The notes under the pieces were generated by a model. That model saw only the letters and a list, made by a program, of their open reading frames with translations, was not told where the DNA came from and made no database searches. The translations under genes were made by a program, and so were the position numbers. A stretch of 64,000 nt of DNA, from positions 268,263-332,262 of the forward strand of contig JAUNEA010000001.1 of NCBI GenBank assembly GCA_030525785.1. Direction: 5' to 3'. This DNA comes from Cardiobacteriaceae bacterium (lineage in GTDB: Bacteria; Pseudomonadota; Gammaproteobacteria; Cardiobacteriales; Cardiobacteriaceae). Below, piece after piece: positions 34,555-44,376 of the stretch (its first letter is position 1; the number at the start of each line of letters is the position of its first letter).

Positions 34555-37500
34555 TTAACCAATTTGTTGCAACAAACGAGCCGCTTCGGCTTTTTGCTCC
34601 TCTGTACCTAATGCAACTACTTCTTCCAACCATGTCCGCGCACGTTCTGGGCGCCCTGTGGCAATGAAAGAGTGTGCCAATTCTAAGTTAATCGACATAT
34701 CCTGCTCCATCACTTCCACTTTTGCTGCTGGCTTCGCTACTTCAACAGGTGCAACTTCAACAGGCGCTGTTTCAGCCAAACTATCTGCAACAAAGATGTG
34801 AGACTCTGCCTCACTATCATCGGTCAAGCTCATCGCTGATTCAGAGCTTGCAAACAAATCTTCACGCAACAAAGCGCTTTCAGCTGGTTCAGTGCTTGCC
34901 TCAAAGAAATCACTGTGGCTTAAGCTTAAACCACCACTCAATGCGCTATCATCAACAAAAACATCTTCTACAGGCTGATGAGTTGTGCTGGTAAGCATTG
35001 AGTCCTCATCACTGAAATTCAACACCATGCCATCATCAGCATCATGCTCAACAAAAGCGCTTTGTTCTACAACAGGCTCATCAAGCTGGACAGTGCCTGT
35101 ATTGAAACTGATGAACATATCATCGTTTTGCTCTGTAGTCACTTCAAGAGCATCAGTATCGATGAAGGGGTCATGGCTATTGGTATCAATGAAGGTTGAG
35201 AAGCTTAAGTTTTGTGTAGAGTCTTCTATCTCGATGAAACTCTCGTCTTCAACAGGCGTTACCAAAGCGCTTGATGGGCTAAAATCGACCACATCAACAG
35301 GAGACTCATCAAAGCTTACATTTGCCAACTCTGGTTCACCCAAGCTGATTTCATCAAAATTCCACTCATCATCAATCTTAACGCTTGGCTCTTCATGTGC
35401 AACAAAAGAAGTATCGCTGCTGGCTGATTGATGAGCTGACTGTGAGAAATCGAGGGCAATTTCATCATTCTCTTCAACATCATCATCAATACCACCAAAT
35501 AAATCAATAGGTTCCATATAAGCATCATGGCTACTTAAGGATTCATCATCACTATCCAAGAAATCCGTTTCTTGCGATGTTGAGGCTTCGAAGAAACCAT
35601 CATCACCTTCGATAGAATCGCCAAGCATCTGATCCATAAAATCTTCATCTTGTTCATCTTTCGCACTGTGAGGCGTTAAGTCGCCAAATTCATGCGTGAT
35701 GCGATTCTCCTCCAAAGCGCTTTCTTCGCCCAATTGCTCTTTTAACTTATCAAAACTCAAAGCGCTCTCATCAAAGCCTTCTTCTTTAACCAACCCGTCA
35801 CCAAAATCAGCGCCCAAAGAACGTTCTAATTCTGCCAACTCCTCAGGGCTAATATTTTCGATAATATCGCCATCTTCATAAGGCTTAGCTCGGCGACGAT
35901 TCCACAAGAACCAACCCAAACCACCTAAAACCAACGTTCCCAGCCCTAAGCCACCTGCAATCAAGGGTAAAGGCAATCCCTCTTCAACCACCACTTCCTC
36001 AACAGGTGCTGGAGGTGTCGTAGGTTTAGGAGATTCAGTTGGTGCTGGTTCTGCTGGCTTTTCTTCAGCTACAGGCGCTGGTGTAGACTCGGCTGGCGCT
36101 GGCTCTGCTGGTTTTTCTTCAGCCACAGGCGCTGGTGCTGGCTCTGCTGGCGAGGCTTCTACTGGTTTTTCCTCAACAGGCTTCGCTTCTTCTGCTGGAG
36201 TTGCTTCAATGCTGTTCACACTATCCAATTGCAAAGCGCTTGAGGTCGAGGATACATCAGCGCTAGGAGTAGCATTTACTGTCCCGCTTGTTTCAGCAGG
36301 CTTGGTTTCCACAATGCTCAATACCGCGCTGCCTTCCTGATTAGGCGTTTCTATGGTTACTTGTACTGCCCCTTGAGGTTTTTCCTCTTCCGCAGCTACA
36401 GACTCAGCAGGAGATGTTTCGGTTACAACCTCCTCTGCTGCTGGCGTTTCAGATACGGACACCTCCACAGCAACAGTTTCTGCTGGAGCCTCTTCACTGC
36501 TCACCTCAACAGGGCTAGATTCTGATGCTGGAGAAGAACTGCCTTGCGTTAAATCTGCAATCGTTTCCGTCACAGGTGCTACCGTAGACATTTCATCAGG
36601 CAAAACCACCTGCACTACTGCACCATGCTCCTTACTTCCACGATAAACCGTTACCGTTCCTCGCTCTCCACTTAAAACTGGTGCTGGAGCTACTTCTGTT
36701 TTCACAACAGGCTTCAACTCTTTTTTACGCTCTTTTTTGCTCGCCTCTTGAGCGATGATATGGCTACGCCCTTCTTCTTGTGTTACAACAGGCTTTAACT
36801 CTGAAGCGCTTTGAGGCTGACGAGTGCCACGTTTAACCGTACCATTTGGCGCAACCTCTGGAATATTCAGCATCGCGCCAACCATCAAGCTGCTATGACT
36901 GCGTCCAGAAAATGCGCTACGGTTGGTGTTGTAAATAGCGTTCACCATTTGTTGCACGGTCACATCTTGTGGACGAAGCGCATTGGCAATGGAATACAAG
37001 GTCTCACCTGGCTTAACAGGACCATAAACTCCATCAACAGGACGACTCACCAAAGCTGCCGCCCGTTCGGCTGGCGTTCTGGCTGCAGCTAATGCAGCTG
37101 GGTTAGCAGGAGGTGGATAATGCTCCGATGACACTGGGCGAGATTGTGTTTGTGTAGCAACGGCACGATTTGCCACAGCTTGATTTTGACGACCACGAAC
37201 AGGCACAGCAACTGCTTCTGTTGATGCTACAGGTTGGGCTTGATTAGGCTGCAATTGCACTACTACTGCCGTACCATCGTTAACTACGCTAGCTCTAGAT
37301 TTACTTGCCTCTTGCTGGGCTGATTGTGTTTGTGGAGCTGGAGAAGCGCTTTGTGCTGGCATAGCGGTTGCACTCATGCCACCTGATGGATTAGGTTCTA
37401 AAAACAAGGAATATTCGCGCGTAATCACGCCACCTTCACCATTCAACGTCACCAAAAAGTTCAGGAACGATTCCCGAATCTCGCCTTGAGTGCTGACCTT

Positions 37501-37794
37501 AATCACATAACCATCACGCGATGGCTGCACTTGGAAATTCAAGAGCTTATGACTATCCTGCCATTGCACACCACGCGCACGATAAGCATCAGCGCCCGCC
37601 AAACGCACTACCGTTCTTTCCGCCGTTTGTGGCGTTAAACCATCGATGCGAATGGTAGCATTCAGAGGCTGCCCTAAATAGGAAGAGACCTGAATAGGAC
37701 CCAAACCAACCGCCAACGCCAGTTGATTCACGCCCAGCCCTACTGCCAACGCAATGGCATAGCGTAATTTGGTTGTGTGATTCTTTTTCTTCAT
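34555..37794 (-). CDS. fimV: FimV-like peptidoglycan-binding pilus/polarity protein
   Basis: FimV anchors type IV pilus and polar assemblies. 1079 residues: signal/N-anchor, FimV N-terminal domain (G-P-I-Q-V-S-S-Y-L-G-Q-P-L-N-A), a LysM domain near 255-310 (V-K-P-G-E-T-L-Y-S-I-A), long Ala/Glu/Pro linker with K-P-A-E-P-A-P repeats, one membrane span (L-P-L-P-L-I-A-G-G-L-G-L-G), a very acidic cytoplasmic region, and the C-terminal FimV/TPR motif S-F-I-A-T-G-R-P-E-R-A. ATG 37794 has AGGAG upstream. It suggests type IV pili, relevant to DNA uptake. Confidence 0.93.
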   Translation of the reverse strand: MKKKNHTTKLRYAIALAVGLGVNQLALAVGLGPIQVSSYLGQPLNATIRIDGLTPQTAERTVVRLAGADAYRARGVQWQDSHKLLNFQVQPSRDGYVIKVSTQGEIRESFLNFLVTLNGEGGVITREYSLFLEPNPSGGMSATAMPAQSASPAPQTQSAQQEASKSRASVVNDGTAVVVQLQPNQAQPVASTEAVAVPVRGRQNQAVANRAVATQTQSRPVSSEHYPPPANPAALAAARTPAERAAALVSRPVDGVYGPVKPGETLYSIANALRPQDVTVQQMVNAIYNTNRSAFSGRSHSSLMVGAMLNIPEVAPNGTVKRGTRQPQSASELKPVVTQEEGRSHIIAQEASKKERKKELKPVVKTEVAPAPVLSGERGTVTVYRGSKEHGAVVQVVLPDEMSTVAPVTETIADLTQGSSSPASESSPVEVSSEEAPAETVAVEVSVSETPAAEEVVTETSPAESVAAEEEKPQGAVQVTIETPNQEGSAVLSIVETKPAETSGTVNATPSADVSSTSSALQLDSVNSIEATPAEEAKPVEEKPVEASPAEPAPAPVAEEKPAEPAPAESTPAPVAEEKPAEPAPTESPKPTTPPAPVEEVVVEEGLPLPLIAGGLGLGTLVLGGLGWFLWNRRRAKPYEDGDIIENISPEELAELERSLGADFGDGLVKEEGFDESALSFDKLKEQLGEESALEENRITHEFGDLTPHSAKDEQDEDFMDQMLGDSIEGDDGFFEASTSQETDFLDSDDESLSSHDAYMEPIDLFGGIDDDVEENDEIALDFSQSAHQSASSDTSFVAHEEPSVKIDDEWNFDEISLGEPELANVSFDESPVDVVDFSPSSALVTPVEDESFIEIEDSTQNLSFSTFIDTNSHDPFIDTDALEVTTEQNDDMFISFNTGTVQLDEPVVEQSAFVEHDADDGMVLNFSDEDSMLTSTTHQPVEDVFVDDSALSGGLSLSHSDFFEASTEPAESALLREDLFASSESAMSLTDDSEAESHIFVADSLAETAPVEVAPVEVAKPAAKVEVMEQDMSINLELAHSFIATGRPERARTWLEEVVALGTEEQKAEAARLLQQIG

Positions 37795-37876
37795 CAAAAA
37801 CTCCTGAATACTTTTCCGCACCTACGGGTATTGAACCGAGCCTACGGCTTACCTTTAACAATATCAAATGTGGCGC

Positions 37877-37905
37877 ATTATAACAGTGCTTTAACACAGC
37901 GAAAA
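37877..37905 (-). promoter_or_regulatory. fimV promoter -10 element
   Basis: Minus strand TATAAT (37882-37877), with only a weak -35 (TTTTCG, 17 bp upstream). It lies between leuB and fimV, implying fimV-truA has its own transcript. Confidence 0.45.
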
Positions 37906-37969
37906 GGCAAAAGCCTTAACTTCTCAAGCCATAACCCTATGATGGCATTGGTTCCACGTGAGAAAGAGA

Positions 37970-39064
37970 TTAACAAAGCGCTTTGTTTAACGCCTCTGCT
38001 ACCGCATCACCAATCTCGCTGGTGCTGTAAACCTTCTGCCCTTCACGAGCAATATCTTGTGAAACCACGCCCTCGCGAATACATTGCTTCACTGCCTCCT
38101 CAACCTTATCCGCCAAAGCGCTTTGCTTCAAAGAATGACGCAACATCAACGCCACAGACAAAATCATCGCATAAGGGTTAGCAATGTTTTTTCCTGCAAT
38201 ATCAGGAGCAGATCCATGAATTGGCTCATACAATCCCAAACCATCTTCACGCAGAGAGGCAGAAGGCAACAAGCCAATCGAGCCAGTCAGCATCGAAGCC
38301 TCATCAGACAAAATATCACCGAACAAATTCTCCGTCAGCACCACATCAAACTGCTTTGGATTGCGTACCAACTGCATCGCCGCATTATCCACCAACATAT
38401 GCGACAGCTCCACCTCTGGATATTCACGTGAGACTTCCGTCACCACTTCGCGCCAAACTTGCGAGCTTTCCAAAACATTCATTTTATCCACAGAGCAAAC
38501 TCTCTTCTGCCGACCCAAAGCGCTTTGGAAGGCAATGTGTGCTACGCGTTTGATTTCCTGTTCACTGTAACGCATGGTGTTAAAGCCACTGCGTTCGCCA
38601 TCAACATTCTCAATCCCTCTGGGTTGTCCGAAATATAAGCCGCCTGTTAATTCGCGCACCATCAAAATATCCAAGCCTTTCACCAGCTCCATCTTCAGCG
38701 ATGAACGCTCCGCCAGCTCGTCCATCACTTGAGCGGGGCGAAGATTGGCAAACAAGCCTAAATCAGAACGAATGGCGAGTAACCCTGTTTCAGGGCGTTG
38801 ATGACGTGGCAAAGTATCCCATTGATAACCGCCAACGCTGGCAAGCAAGACAGCATCAGCTTGTCGACAAAGTGCTTGGGTTTCTGGCGGATAAGGAGAA
38901 CCCGTTGCATCAACAGCACAACCGCCCAAAAGCGCTTTATCTAACTGCAAAGAAAAACCATAACGTTCGCCATGTTTTTCCAACACATTCAAAACCTTCT
39001 CTGCCTGAGCCATAATCTCAGGGCCAATACCATCTCCCGACAATAACACCACTTTTTTCATCAC
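37970..39064 (-). CDS. leuB: 3-isopropylmalate dehydrogenase
   Basis: Oxidative decarboxylation of 3-isopropylmalate in leucine synthesis. 364 residues with [21 protein letters not shown], and [12 protein letters not shown] substrate/metal motifs. The protein ends in palindrome-encoded N-K-A-L-C. The asd gene often found between leuB and fimV is missing. Confidence 0.97.
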   Translation of the reverse strand: MMKKVVLLSGDGIGPEIMAQAEKVLNVLEKHGERYGFSLQLDKALLGGCAVDATGSPYPPETQALCRQADAVLLASVGGYQWDTLPRHQRPETGLLAIRSDLGLFANLRPAQVMDELAERSSLKMELVKGLDILMVRELTGGLYFGQPRGIENVDGERSGFNTMRYSEQEIKRVAHIAFQSALGRQKRVCSVDKMNVLESSQVWREVVTEVSREYPEVELSHMLVDNAAMQLVRNPKQFDVVLTENLFGDILSDEASMLTGSIGLLPSASLREDGLGLYEPIHGSAPDIAGKNIANPYAMILSVALMLRHSLKQSALADKVEEAVKQCIREGVVSQDIAREGQKVYSTSEIGDAVAEALNKALC

Positions 39065-39070
39065 ATCTCC

Positions 39071-39697
39071 TTATTTTTGAATCACCAACCAAGGGAATTC
39101 TGCCAGCCTCGCTGACTCAAACGCCTGAATTTTATCAGCATGGCGAAGGGTTTGGGCAATATCGTCCAAGCCTTCCAACAGAGTTTGACGGCGAAAATCA
39201 TCGACTTGAAACGAAAACACCCGAGCAAAGCGCTTTGGCTCCACCACAATCTCACGCGCCACCAAATCCACCATCAGCTCCAAAGTTTCCGCCTCCTCTG
39301 CCAACAGACACAAAGCATCAGCATCTTCTTGCGAAACCAAAGCAGGTAATACGCCATTTTTAAAACAATTACTGTAAAAAATATCGCCAAAAGAAGGGGC
39401 AATCACACAACGAATGCCGTAATCATCAAGCGCCCAAACGGCGTGTTCACGAGAGGAACCACAACCAAAATTCCCTCCTGCCAGTAAAAACTTCGCGCCC
39501 ACAAAGCGCTTTTCGTTCAAAATAAAATCAGGATTTGGCGAACGGTCAGGCAAATAACGCCAATCATCAAACAAAAACTCCCCAAAACCTATTTTATTGA
39601 TTTTTTTCAAATATTCTTTTGGCAAAATCGCATCAGTATCAATATTGCTGCGATAAAGAGGCACCACAATTCCCGTTTCCTGTTGAAAGATTTTCAT
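39071..39697 (-). CDS. leuD: 3-isopropylmalate dehydratase small subunit
   Basis: 208-residue swivel domain of isopropylmalate isomerase: [29 protein letters not shown] and the F-K-N-G-V-L-P motif. Start overlaps the leuC stop by 4 bp; leuB begins 6 bp downstream. Confidence 0.97.
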   Translation of the reverse strand: MKIFQQETGIVVPLYRSNIDTDAILPKEYLKKINKIGFGEFLFDDWRYLPDRSPNPDFILNEKRFVGAKFLLAGGNFGCGSSREHAVWALDDYGIRCVIAPSFGDIFYSNCFKNGVLPALVSQEDADALCLLAEEAETLELMVDLVAREIVVEPKRFARVFSFQVDDFRRQTLLEGLDDIAQTLRHADKIQAFESARLAEFPWLVIQK

Positions 39698-41169
39698 ACT
39701 GCCTCCCGTTGCTGAAACAAAGCGCTTTGCCCACGATAATCGGCATAATCAGGATTTTTGGCAAACCATTGGCGCACATCGCTAAATCGCCCCTCCACCG
39801 CCGCCAAAGCTGCCATCGCTGGGCTGACCAAATGAGTACGTCCGCCCTGACCTTGTCGTCCTTCAAAATTGCGATTTGAGGTTGAAGCACAAGCCAAGCC
39901 AGCAGGCAATTTGTCTTCATTCATAGCTAAACACATCGAACAACCAGGATTACGCCATTCAAAACCTGCCTCTTTAAAAATCACATCTAAGCCTTCTGCC
40001 TCTGCTTGTGCGCGTACCAAACCTGAACCAGGCACCACCAGCGCAATTTGAATATTGCTGGCAATTTTTCGCCCCTTAACAATCGCAGCAGCAATGCGCA
40101 AATCCTCAATCCGAGCATTGGTACAAGAGCCGATAAAGATTGCATCAAGCGGAAAATCATAAACCGATTGACCTTCCGACAATCCCATGTATTGCAAAGC
40201 GCGTTGCCAATCACGGCGTTGATTCTCATGCTTTGCCTCGTGCAAATAAGGCACACAGCCATCAACCCCAACCACCATTTCAGGCGAAGTTCCCCAGCTT
40301 ACTTGTGGCACCAAAGCGCTTGCATCAAGGAAAACCTCCGCATCAAAAACAGCTCCCTCATCACTAACCAGCGTTTTGAAATAACGCTCCGCCACCGACC
40401 ATTGTTCAGCTTTGGGACTATGAGGACGTTTTTGCACATAGCGCAACGTAGTTTCATCAACCCCAATCAAGCCTGCACGCGCCCCTGCTTCAATCGACAT
40501 ATTGCAAATGGTCATTCTGGCTTCCATCGAAAGCGCTTTGATAGCAGTGCCCGCATATTCCAAAGTGTAACCTGTGCCACCGCCTGCACCGATAGTATTG
40601 ATGATTTTCAACATAATATCTTTAGAAAAAACCCCTTGCTGCAAATCACCATCAACGGTAATACGCATGGTTTTGGTTTTTTTCTGCACCAAGCATTGCG
40701 TTGCCATCACATGCTCCACCTCACTCGTGCCAATGCCAAAAGCCAAAGCAGCAAATGCGCCATGTGTAGAGGTGTGAGAATCGCCACAAACAATGGTCAT
40801 ACCTGGCAAGGTTAATCCTTGCTCAGGGCCAATCACGTGCACAATCCCTTGACGCTTATCACGACTGTTAAAAAGAGGTATGCCAAATTCCTCACAGTTT
40901 TTATCCAAAGCATCAAGCTGGGCTTTAGAAACTTCATCGCGAATGGGAAGGCTGCGGTCTGTTGTTGCCACATTGTGATCAACCACTGCCTGCATTGAAG
41001 AGACACGCCACGGTTTTCTCCCTGCCATACGCAAGCCATCAAAGGGCTGCGGCGAGGTCACTTCATGAACCAAATGGCGATCAATGTATAAAAGCGCTTG
41101 TTCGCCCTCCTCAACCACACAATGCGCTTGCCAAAGCTTTTCATACAGCGTACGCGGTGCATTACTCAT
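39694..41169 (-). CDS. leuC: 3-isopropylmalate dehydratase large subunit
   Basis: Aconitase-family [4Fe-4S] subunit. 491 residues with [22 protein letters not shown] and N-P-G-C-S-M-C-L, giving the three cluster cysteines. Longer than E. coli LeuC (466) by internal segments. Overlaps lysA by 8 bp, so lysine and leucine genes form one transcript. leuA is not in the window. Confidence 0.97.
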   Translation of the reverse strand: MSNAPRTLYEKLWQAHCVVEEGEQALLYIDRHLVHEVTSPQPFDGLRMAGRKPWRVSSMQAVVDHNVATTDRSLPIRDEVSKAQLDALDKNCEEFGIPLFNSRDKRQGIVHVIGPEQGLTLPGMTIVCGDSHTSTHGAFAALAFGIGTSEVEHVMATQCLVQKKTKTMRITVDGDLQQGVFSKDIMLKIINTIGAGGGTGYTLEYAGTAIKALSMEARMTICNMSIEAGARAGLIGVDETTLRYVQKRPHSPKAEQWSVAERYFKTLVSDEGAVFDAEVFLDASALVPQVSWGTSPEMVVGVDGCVPYLHEAKHENQRRDWQRALQYMGLSEGQSVYDFPLDAIFIGSCTNARIEDLRIAAAIVKGRKIASNIQIALVVPGSGLVRAQAEAEGLDVIFKEAGFEWRNPGCSMCLAMNEDKLPAGLACASTSNRNFEGRQGQGGRTHLVSPAMAALAAVEGRFSDVRQWFAKNPDYADYRGQSALFQQREAV

Positions 41170-42433
41170 GATTCAAAGCCTCCCATTCTTGCGCCCACAA
41201 ATCGGTCAGGGTTTCGCGTTTACGAATCAAAAGCGCTTTGCCCTCTTCAATCAAAACCTCTGCCAAACGTGGGCGTGTGTTGTAACTGGAAGACATCGAA
41301 AAGCCATAAGCACCAACGCCTGCCATCGCCAAAATATCACCACGAGTCGCCGAAAGCTCATAGCCTTTATTGAAGGTATCACCTGTCTCACACACAGGCC
41401 CTACAATATGGAAGCGCTTTGTTTCACCTTGTGATGAAGAAATATTACGCCACAAGGGTTTAGCTTGATAGAGTGCTGGGCGCATGTAATCATTCATAGC
41501 CGCATCAACCACCAAAAATCGATAATCCTCTTGTTCTTTCTCCAACACCACACGCGTTAACAACACCGCGCTATTGCCCACCAACGAACGACCTGGTTGT
41601 ACATGAATACGGTAATGGCTTCCCTCAAAAACAGCATGCAAAGCAAGACGCAAATCTTCAGGGCTGGGAACTTCTTGCTCTTCCTGCATCGCAATCCCTA
41701 AACCGCCACCTACATCAATATGCTCAATATTGATGCCCTCGCCAACCAATTCATCAGCCAGCTTTTTCAACGATTGCGCCGCCTCTAAGAATGGCGATAA
41801 CTCCGTAATCTGCGAACCAATATGACAACCTACGCCTAAAATCTGCAAAGCGCTTTGCTTAGCTGCAAAGTGGTAAAGCGCTTTGGCTGATGATAAAGCA
41901 ATGCCGAATTTGTTTTCGGTTAAGCCTGTGGAAATATAGGGGTGGGTTTTGGCATCAACATTGGGATTAATCCGTAAGGCAATCGGCGCTACTTTACCGA
42001 TACTTTCTGCTAAAAATGCTAGACGTTCCAACTCAAAAGCGCTTTCTACATTGAAACAACCAATCCCAACTTCTAAGGCACGTACTATTTCCTCATCGGT
42101 TTTACCAACCCCCGAGAAAACAATCGTTTTGGGGTCTGCTCCAGCCAATAACACCCTCTCCAATTCACCGCGAGAAACAATATCAAAGCCAGCACCAAGT
42201 TTCGCCAATCTTTTGAGAATACTCAAATTACTGTTGGCTTTAACCGCATAATGCACCACCACATCATGCGACCCAATTTTTCCTTGATACGCCAAAAAGC
42301 GCTTTGTAATCGCTCTGGCACTGTAAACATAAAGGGGCGTGTCATAAGTTTCTGCCAAATCGCTGAGCTTTACGCCATCAATTGAACCATCACTATCCAT
42401 CAACGACCAAGGTTGATAATCCATCGCTGCCAT
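41162..42433 (-). CDS. lysA: diaminopimelate decarboxylase
   Basis: Last step of lysine synthesis, PLP-dependent. 423 residues: PLP lysine in H-Y-A-V-K-A-N-S-N (Lys 65), the H-I-G-S-Q-I-T loop, [10 protein letters not shown] and C-E-T-G-D-T-F. Start ATG 42433 has AGGAG 8 bp upstream. It sits just downstream of the lptM lipoprotein gene, as in many gammaproteobacteria. Confidence 0.96.
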   Translation of the reverse strand: MAAMDYQPWSLMDSDGSIDGVKLSDLAETYDTPLYVYSARAITKRFLAYQGKIGSHDVVVHYAVKANSNLSILKRLAKLGAGFDIVSRGELERVLLAGADPKTIVFSGVGKTDEEIVRALEVGIGCFNVESAFELERLAFLAESIGKVAPIALRINPNVDAKTHPYISTGLTENKFGIALSSAKALYHFAAKQSALQILGVGCHIGSQITELSPFLEAAQSLKKLADELVGEGINIEHIDVGGGLGIAMQEEQEVPSPEDLRLALHAVFEGSHYRIHVQPGRSLVGNSAVLLTRVVLEKEQEDYRFLVVDAAMNDYMRPALYQAKPLWRNISSSQGETKRFHIVGPVCETGDTFNKGYELSATRGDILAMAGVGAYGFSMSSSYNTRPRLAEVLIEEGKALLIRKRETLTDLWAQEWEALNHE

Positions 42434-42459
42434 TGCCTAAACTCCTGTTATTGTTCTCA

Positions 42460-42597
42460 TTAAGATGGGTTAGAGGGGGTTAAAAGTGGGGTCGTTTCGT
42501 TGGGTAATTCATTTTCCAGTGGCACATACAAATCCTTTTTCTGCCCACAACCCACACAACACAACAACCCCAAACTCATCAATACAATTGTTTTCAT
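42460..42597 (-). CDS. lptM: LptM (YifL/LppL-type) small lipoprotein
   Basis: A 45-residue frame: M-K-T-I-V-L-M-S-L-G-L-L-C-C-V-G-C-G-Q-K then K-D-L-Y-V-P. The lipobox ends at Cys 17 and is followed by G-Q-K-K-D-L-Y, the hallmark G-Q-K-G-P-L-Y of LptM, which helps LptD-LptE maturation in the outer membrane. GAGGAAGGGG precedes the ATG. Directly upstream of lysA, its common place. Confidence 0.88.
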   Translation of the reverse strand: MKTIVLMSLGLLCCVGCGQKKDLYVPLENELPNETTPLLTPSNPS

Positions 42598-42635
42598 CTT
42601 TATCACCCCTTCCTCCGTTTTCCTCAAAACAACGC

Positions 42636-42669
42636 ATCATACCAAAGCTATTTAGGATTGGCGTATGAT
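42636..42669. promoter_or_regulatory. Symmetric divergent -10-like elements between lptM and the esterase gene
   Basis: ATCATAC (42636-42642) and GTATGAT (42663-42669) are inverted copies, giving TATGAT as a -10 in each direction. Start sites would be well placed for both genes. -35 elements are weak. Confidence 0.4.
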
Positions 42670-42716
42670 AAAAACGTAAAACTTCCCCAATCCAACAAGC
42701 CCAAAGGAACCTCGAA

Positions 42717-43361
42717 ATGCAATACCCTACACCTCTTACCTTTGATGCAACCACCCAACCCTCTCACGCTATTATCTGGCTACATGGCTTAGGCTCTAGC
42801 GGCGATGATTTTTCCGATGTTATCCCTCTATTGAATCTTCGTCCCTCAACACGCGTTATTCTGCCCAATGCTCCCATCATGCCTGTGAGTATTAATGGAG
42901 GCTATCCTATGCCAGCATGGTATGACCTCTACGATTTAACCTTTCCACGAGTGCGCGAGGATTTAACAGGCATTGCCCAAAGCGCTTTGTGGATTGAGCA
43001 ATTGATGAGGGAGGAGAATGAGCGAGGCATTGCAGATAGCCATATTTTGTTGGTTGGATTCTCACAAGGTGGCGCAGTGGCATTGCATGTGGGCTTGCGG
43101 CGTTTGTGCGCTGGCGTCATTGCGCTCTCAACCTACCTCACCGATGCCACCAACACCCCTCCAGCACTTGATAAACGACCTTTTGTGTTCATGCATGGTC
43201 GTGTGGATACAGTTGTGCCAATCTCGGCTGGTCAAAGCGCTTTGCAAACCCTACAAAGTTTAGGCTACCAAACAAAATGGCATGATTACCCCATGCCTCA
43301 TAGCCTCTGCCCTGAGCAAATCCTCGATTTAAAGCGCTTTTTCCACGAACAAGGCTTTTGA
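42717..43361 (+). CDS. carboxylesterase / acyl-protein thioesterase-like hydrolase
   Basis: 214-residue serine hydrolase: L-H-G-L-G-S-S-G-D-D-F oxyanion loop, nucleophile in G-F-S-Q-G-G-A, Asp in H-G-R-V-D-T-V-V-P, and His in P-M-P-H-S. This is the carboxylesterase II/APT family acting on short acyl esters; no signal peptide. Palindromes encode two Q-S-A-L and one K-R-F. Confidence 0.92.
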   Translation: MQYPTPLTFDATTQPSHAIIWLHGLGSSGDDFSDVIPLLNLRPSTRVILPNAPIMPVSINGGYPMPAWYDLYDLTFPRVREDLTGIAQSALWIEQLMREENERGIADSHILLVGFSQGGAVALHVGLRRLCAGVIALSTYLTDATNTPPALDKRPFVFMHGRVDTVVPISAGQSALQTLQSLGYQTKWHDYPMPHSLCPEQILDLKRFFHEQGF

Positions 43362-43373
43362 TTGAGCCAAACA

Positions 43374-43396
43374 AAACCCCCAATGAGTGGGGGTTT
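43374..43396. terminator. Bidirectional terminator
   Basis: AAACCCCC (43374-43381), loop AATGAGT, GGGGGTTT (43389-43396), between the convergent esterase and binding-protein genes. Confidence 0.85.
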
Positions 43397-43410
43397 CATG
43401 GCATTTATCT

Positions 43411-44310
43411 TTACGGCTGACCAATGGCTTTATCCGTTGGCGCCTCGTAAATGCGCTTGGTCTCAGTAGACATCTCAAAGCCAATCGCGCGGTTATAAGG
43501 CGCGATGGGTTCTTTGAACCATTTATCATAAAGTTTATAAATCTCGCCTGAAGCATAGAAGTTAGCTAGAGCCTCATCAGTAAGCGCTTTGAGTTGTGGG
43601 TCAAGGCGAGAGAAGCAACCAAAACGTTGCGAAGTAGCAGGTTTACCCACCAATTCCCATTCATCAGGGTTATCCATTTGCGCCATAATCCCAGCAAGCG
43701 TTCCATCGCTCATAAAAAAACCCTGCAATTCACCTGATTGCAAAGCAGCAACCGCCTCATCTTCACGATTAAATGCTCGAACTTCCTTAATACCTATTGA
43801 AATTTTACGCGAACGAATGAACGTCGATGAATTAGAATCTTGCATCGTTCCCACACGCTTATCTTTTAAATCTTTAAGCGATTTAATACCTGAATCTTTT
43901 CTCACCATTAAACGTGTACTTGCGACAAAAAAAGCATTGGAGAAACTCATCTCTTTTTGACGTTCAACCGTGTTGGTCGTAGTGCCACAATACAATTGCA
44001 CATTGCCTTTTAACACCAAATCAAATAAATTCTCGTAAGTAACTTGTTGATAATTAACCTTTAGATTTGGAAGATTCAAAACCTTTTTCAAATGCTCCAC
44101 AATGACCAACTCAATATCATGCGAAAAACCACGTGGTATGGTTTCATCTGGCAAGATATAGGTAAATGGAATTGTCATTTCCCCATGCCCAATAGTAATT
44201 TCACCTTTTTGTTTGATGGAATCCAACAGAGAGGTTTGGGCTATTGCCATCTGAATAAAACTTCCCATCAATAGAGCTATAGCTGAGCGCTTTAAAAAGC
44301 TGGATTTCAT
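43411..44310 (-). CDS. periplasmic amino-acid binding protein (GltI-like), copy 2
   Basis: Solute-binding protein of the polar amino acid ABC family, glutamate/aspartate type. 299 residues: signal peptide (F-I-Q-M-A-I-A-Q), then G-E-I-T-I-G-H-G-E-M-T-I-P-F, H-D-I-E-L-V-I-V-E-H and L-Y-C-G-T-T-T-N-T-V-E-R. Highly similar over its length to the neighbouring copy 44377-45255, so a tandem duplication. No permease or ATPase gene is nearby. It lacks strong conservation in the 5' palindromes of the other copy. Confidence 0.9.
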   Translation of the reverse strand: MKSSFLKRSAIALLMGSFIQMAIAQTSLLDSIKQKGEITIGHGEMTIPFTYILPDETIPRGFSHDIELVIVEHLKKVLNLPNLKVNYQQVTYENLFDLVLKGNVQLYCGTTTNTVERQKEMSFSNAFFVASTRLMVRKDSGIKSLKDLKDKRVGTMQDSNSSTFIRSRKISIGIKEVRAFNREDEAVAALQSGELQGFFMSDGTLAGIMAQMDNPDEWELVGKPATSQRFGCFSRLDPQLKALTDEALANFYASGEIYKLYDKWFKEPIAPYNRAIGFEMSTETKRIYEAPTDKAIGQP

Positions 44311-44332
44311 TTCATTCTCCCTAATCTGGTTG

Positions 44333-44364
44333 AAAAAAAGCGCTTTGCTGGAGCAAAGCGCTTT
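44333..44364 (-). terminator. Intrinsic terminator made of two palindrome copies
   Basis: Minus strand: AAAGCGCTTTGC (44364-44353), loop TCCA, GCAAAGCGCTTT (44348-44337), then TTTT to 44333. A perfect 12-bp stem made wholly of the iterated repeat, 12 bp after the upstream gene's stop codon. Confidence 0.88.
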
Positions 44365-44376
44365 GGGGGTTAAAGT

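Noticed and set aside
40048..40815. 255-codon plus-strand ORF
   Set aside because: Shadow of leuC, which is complete and well conserved.
42509..42754. 81-codon minus-strand ORF
   Set aside because: A different frame over the same DNA encodes LptM with a lipobox and ribosome site; this one also overlaps the esterase start.
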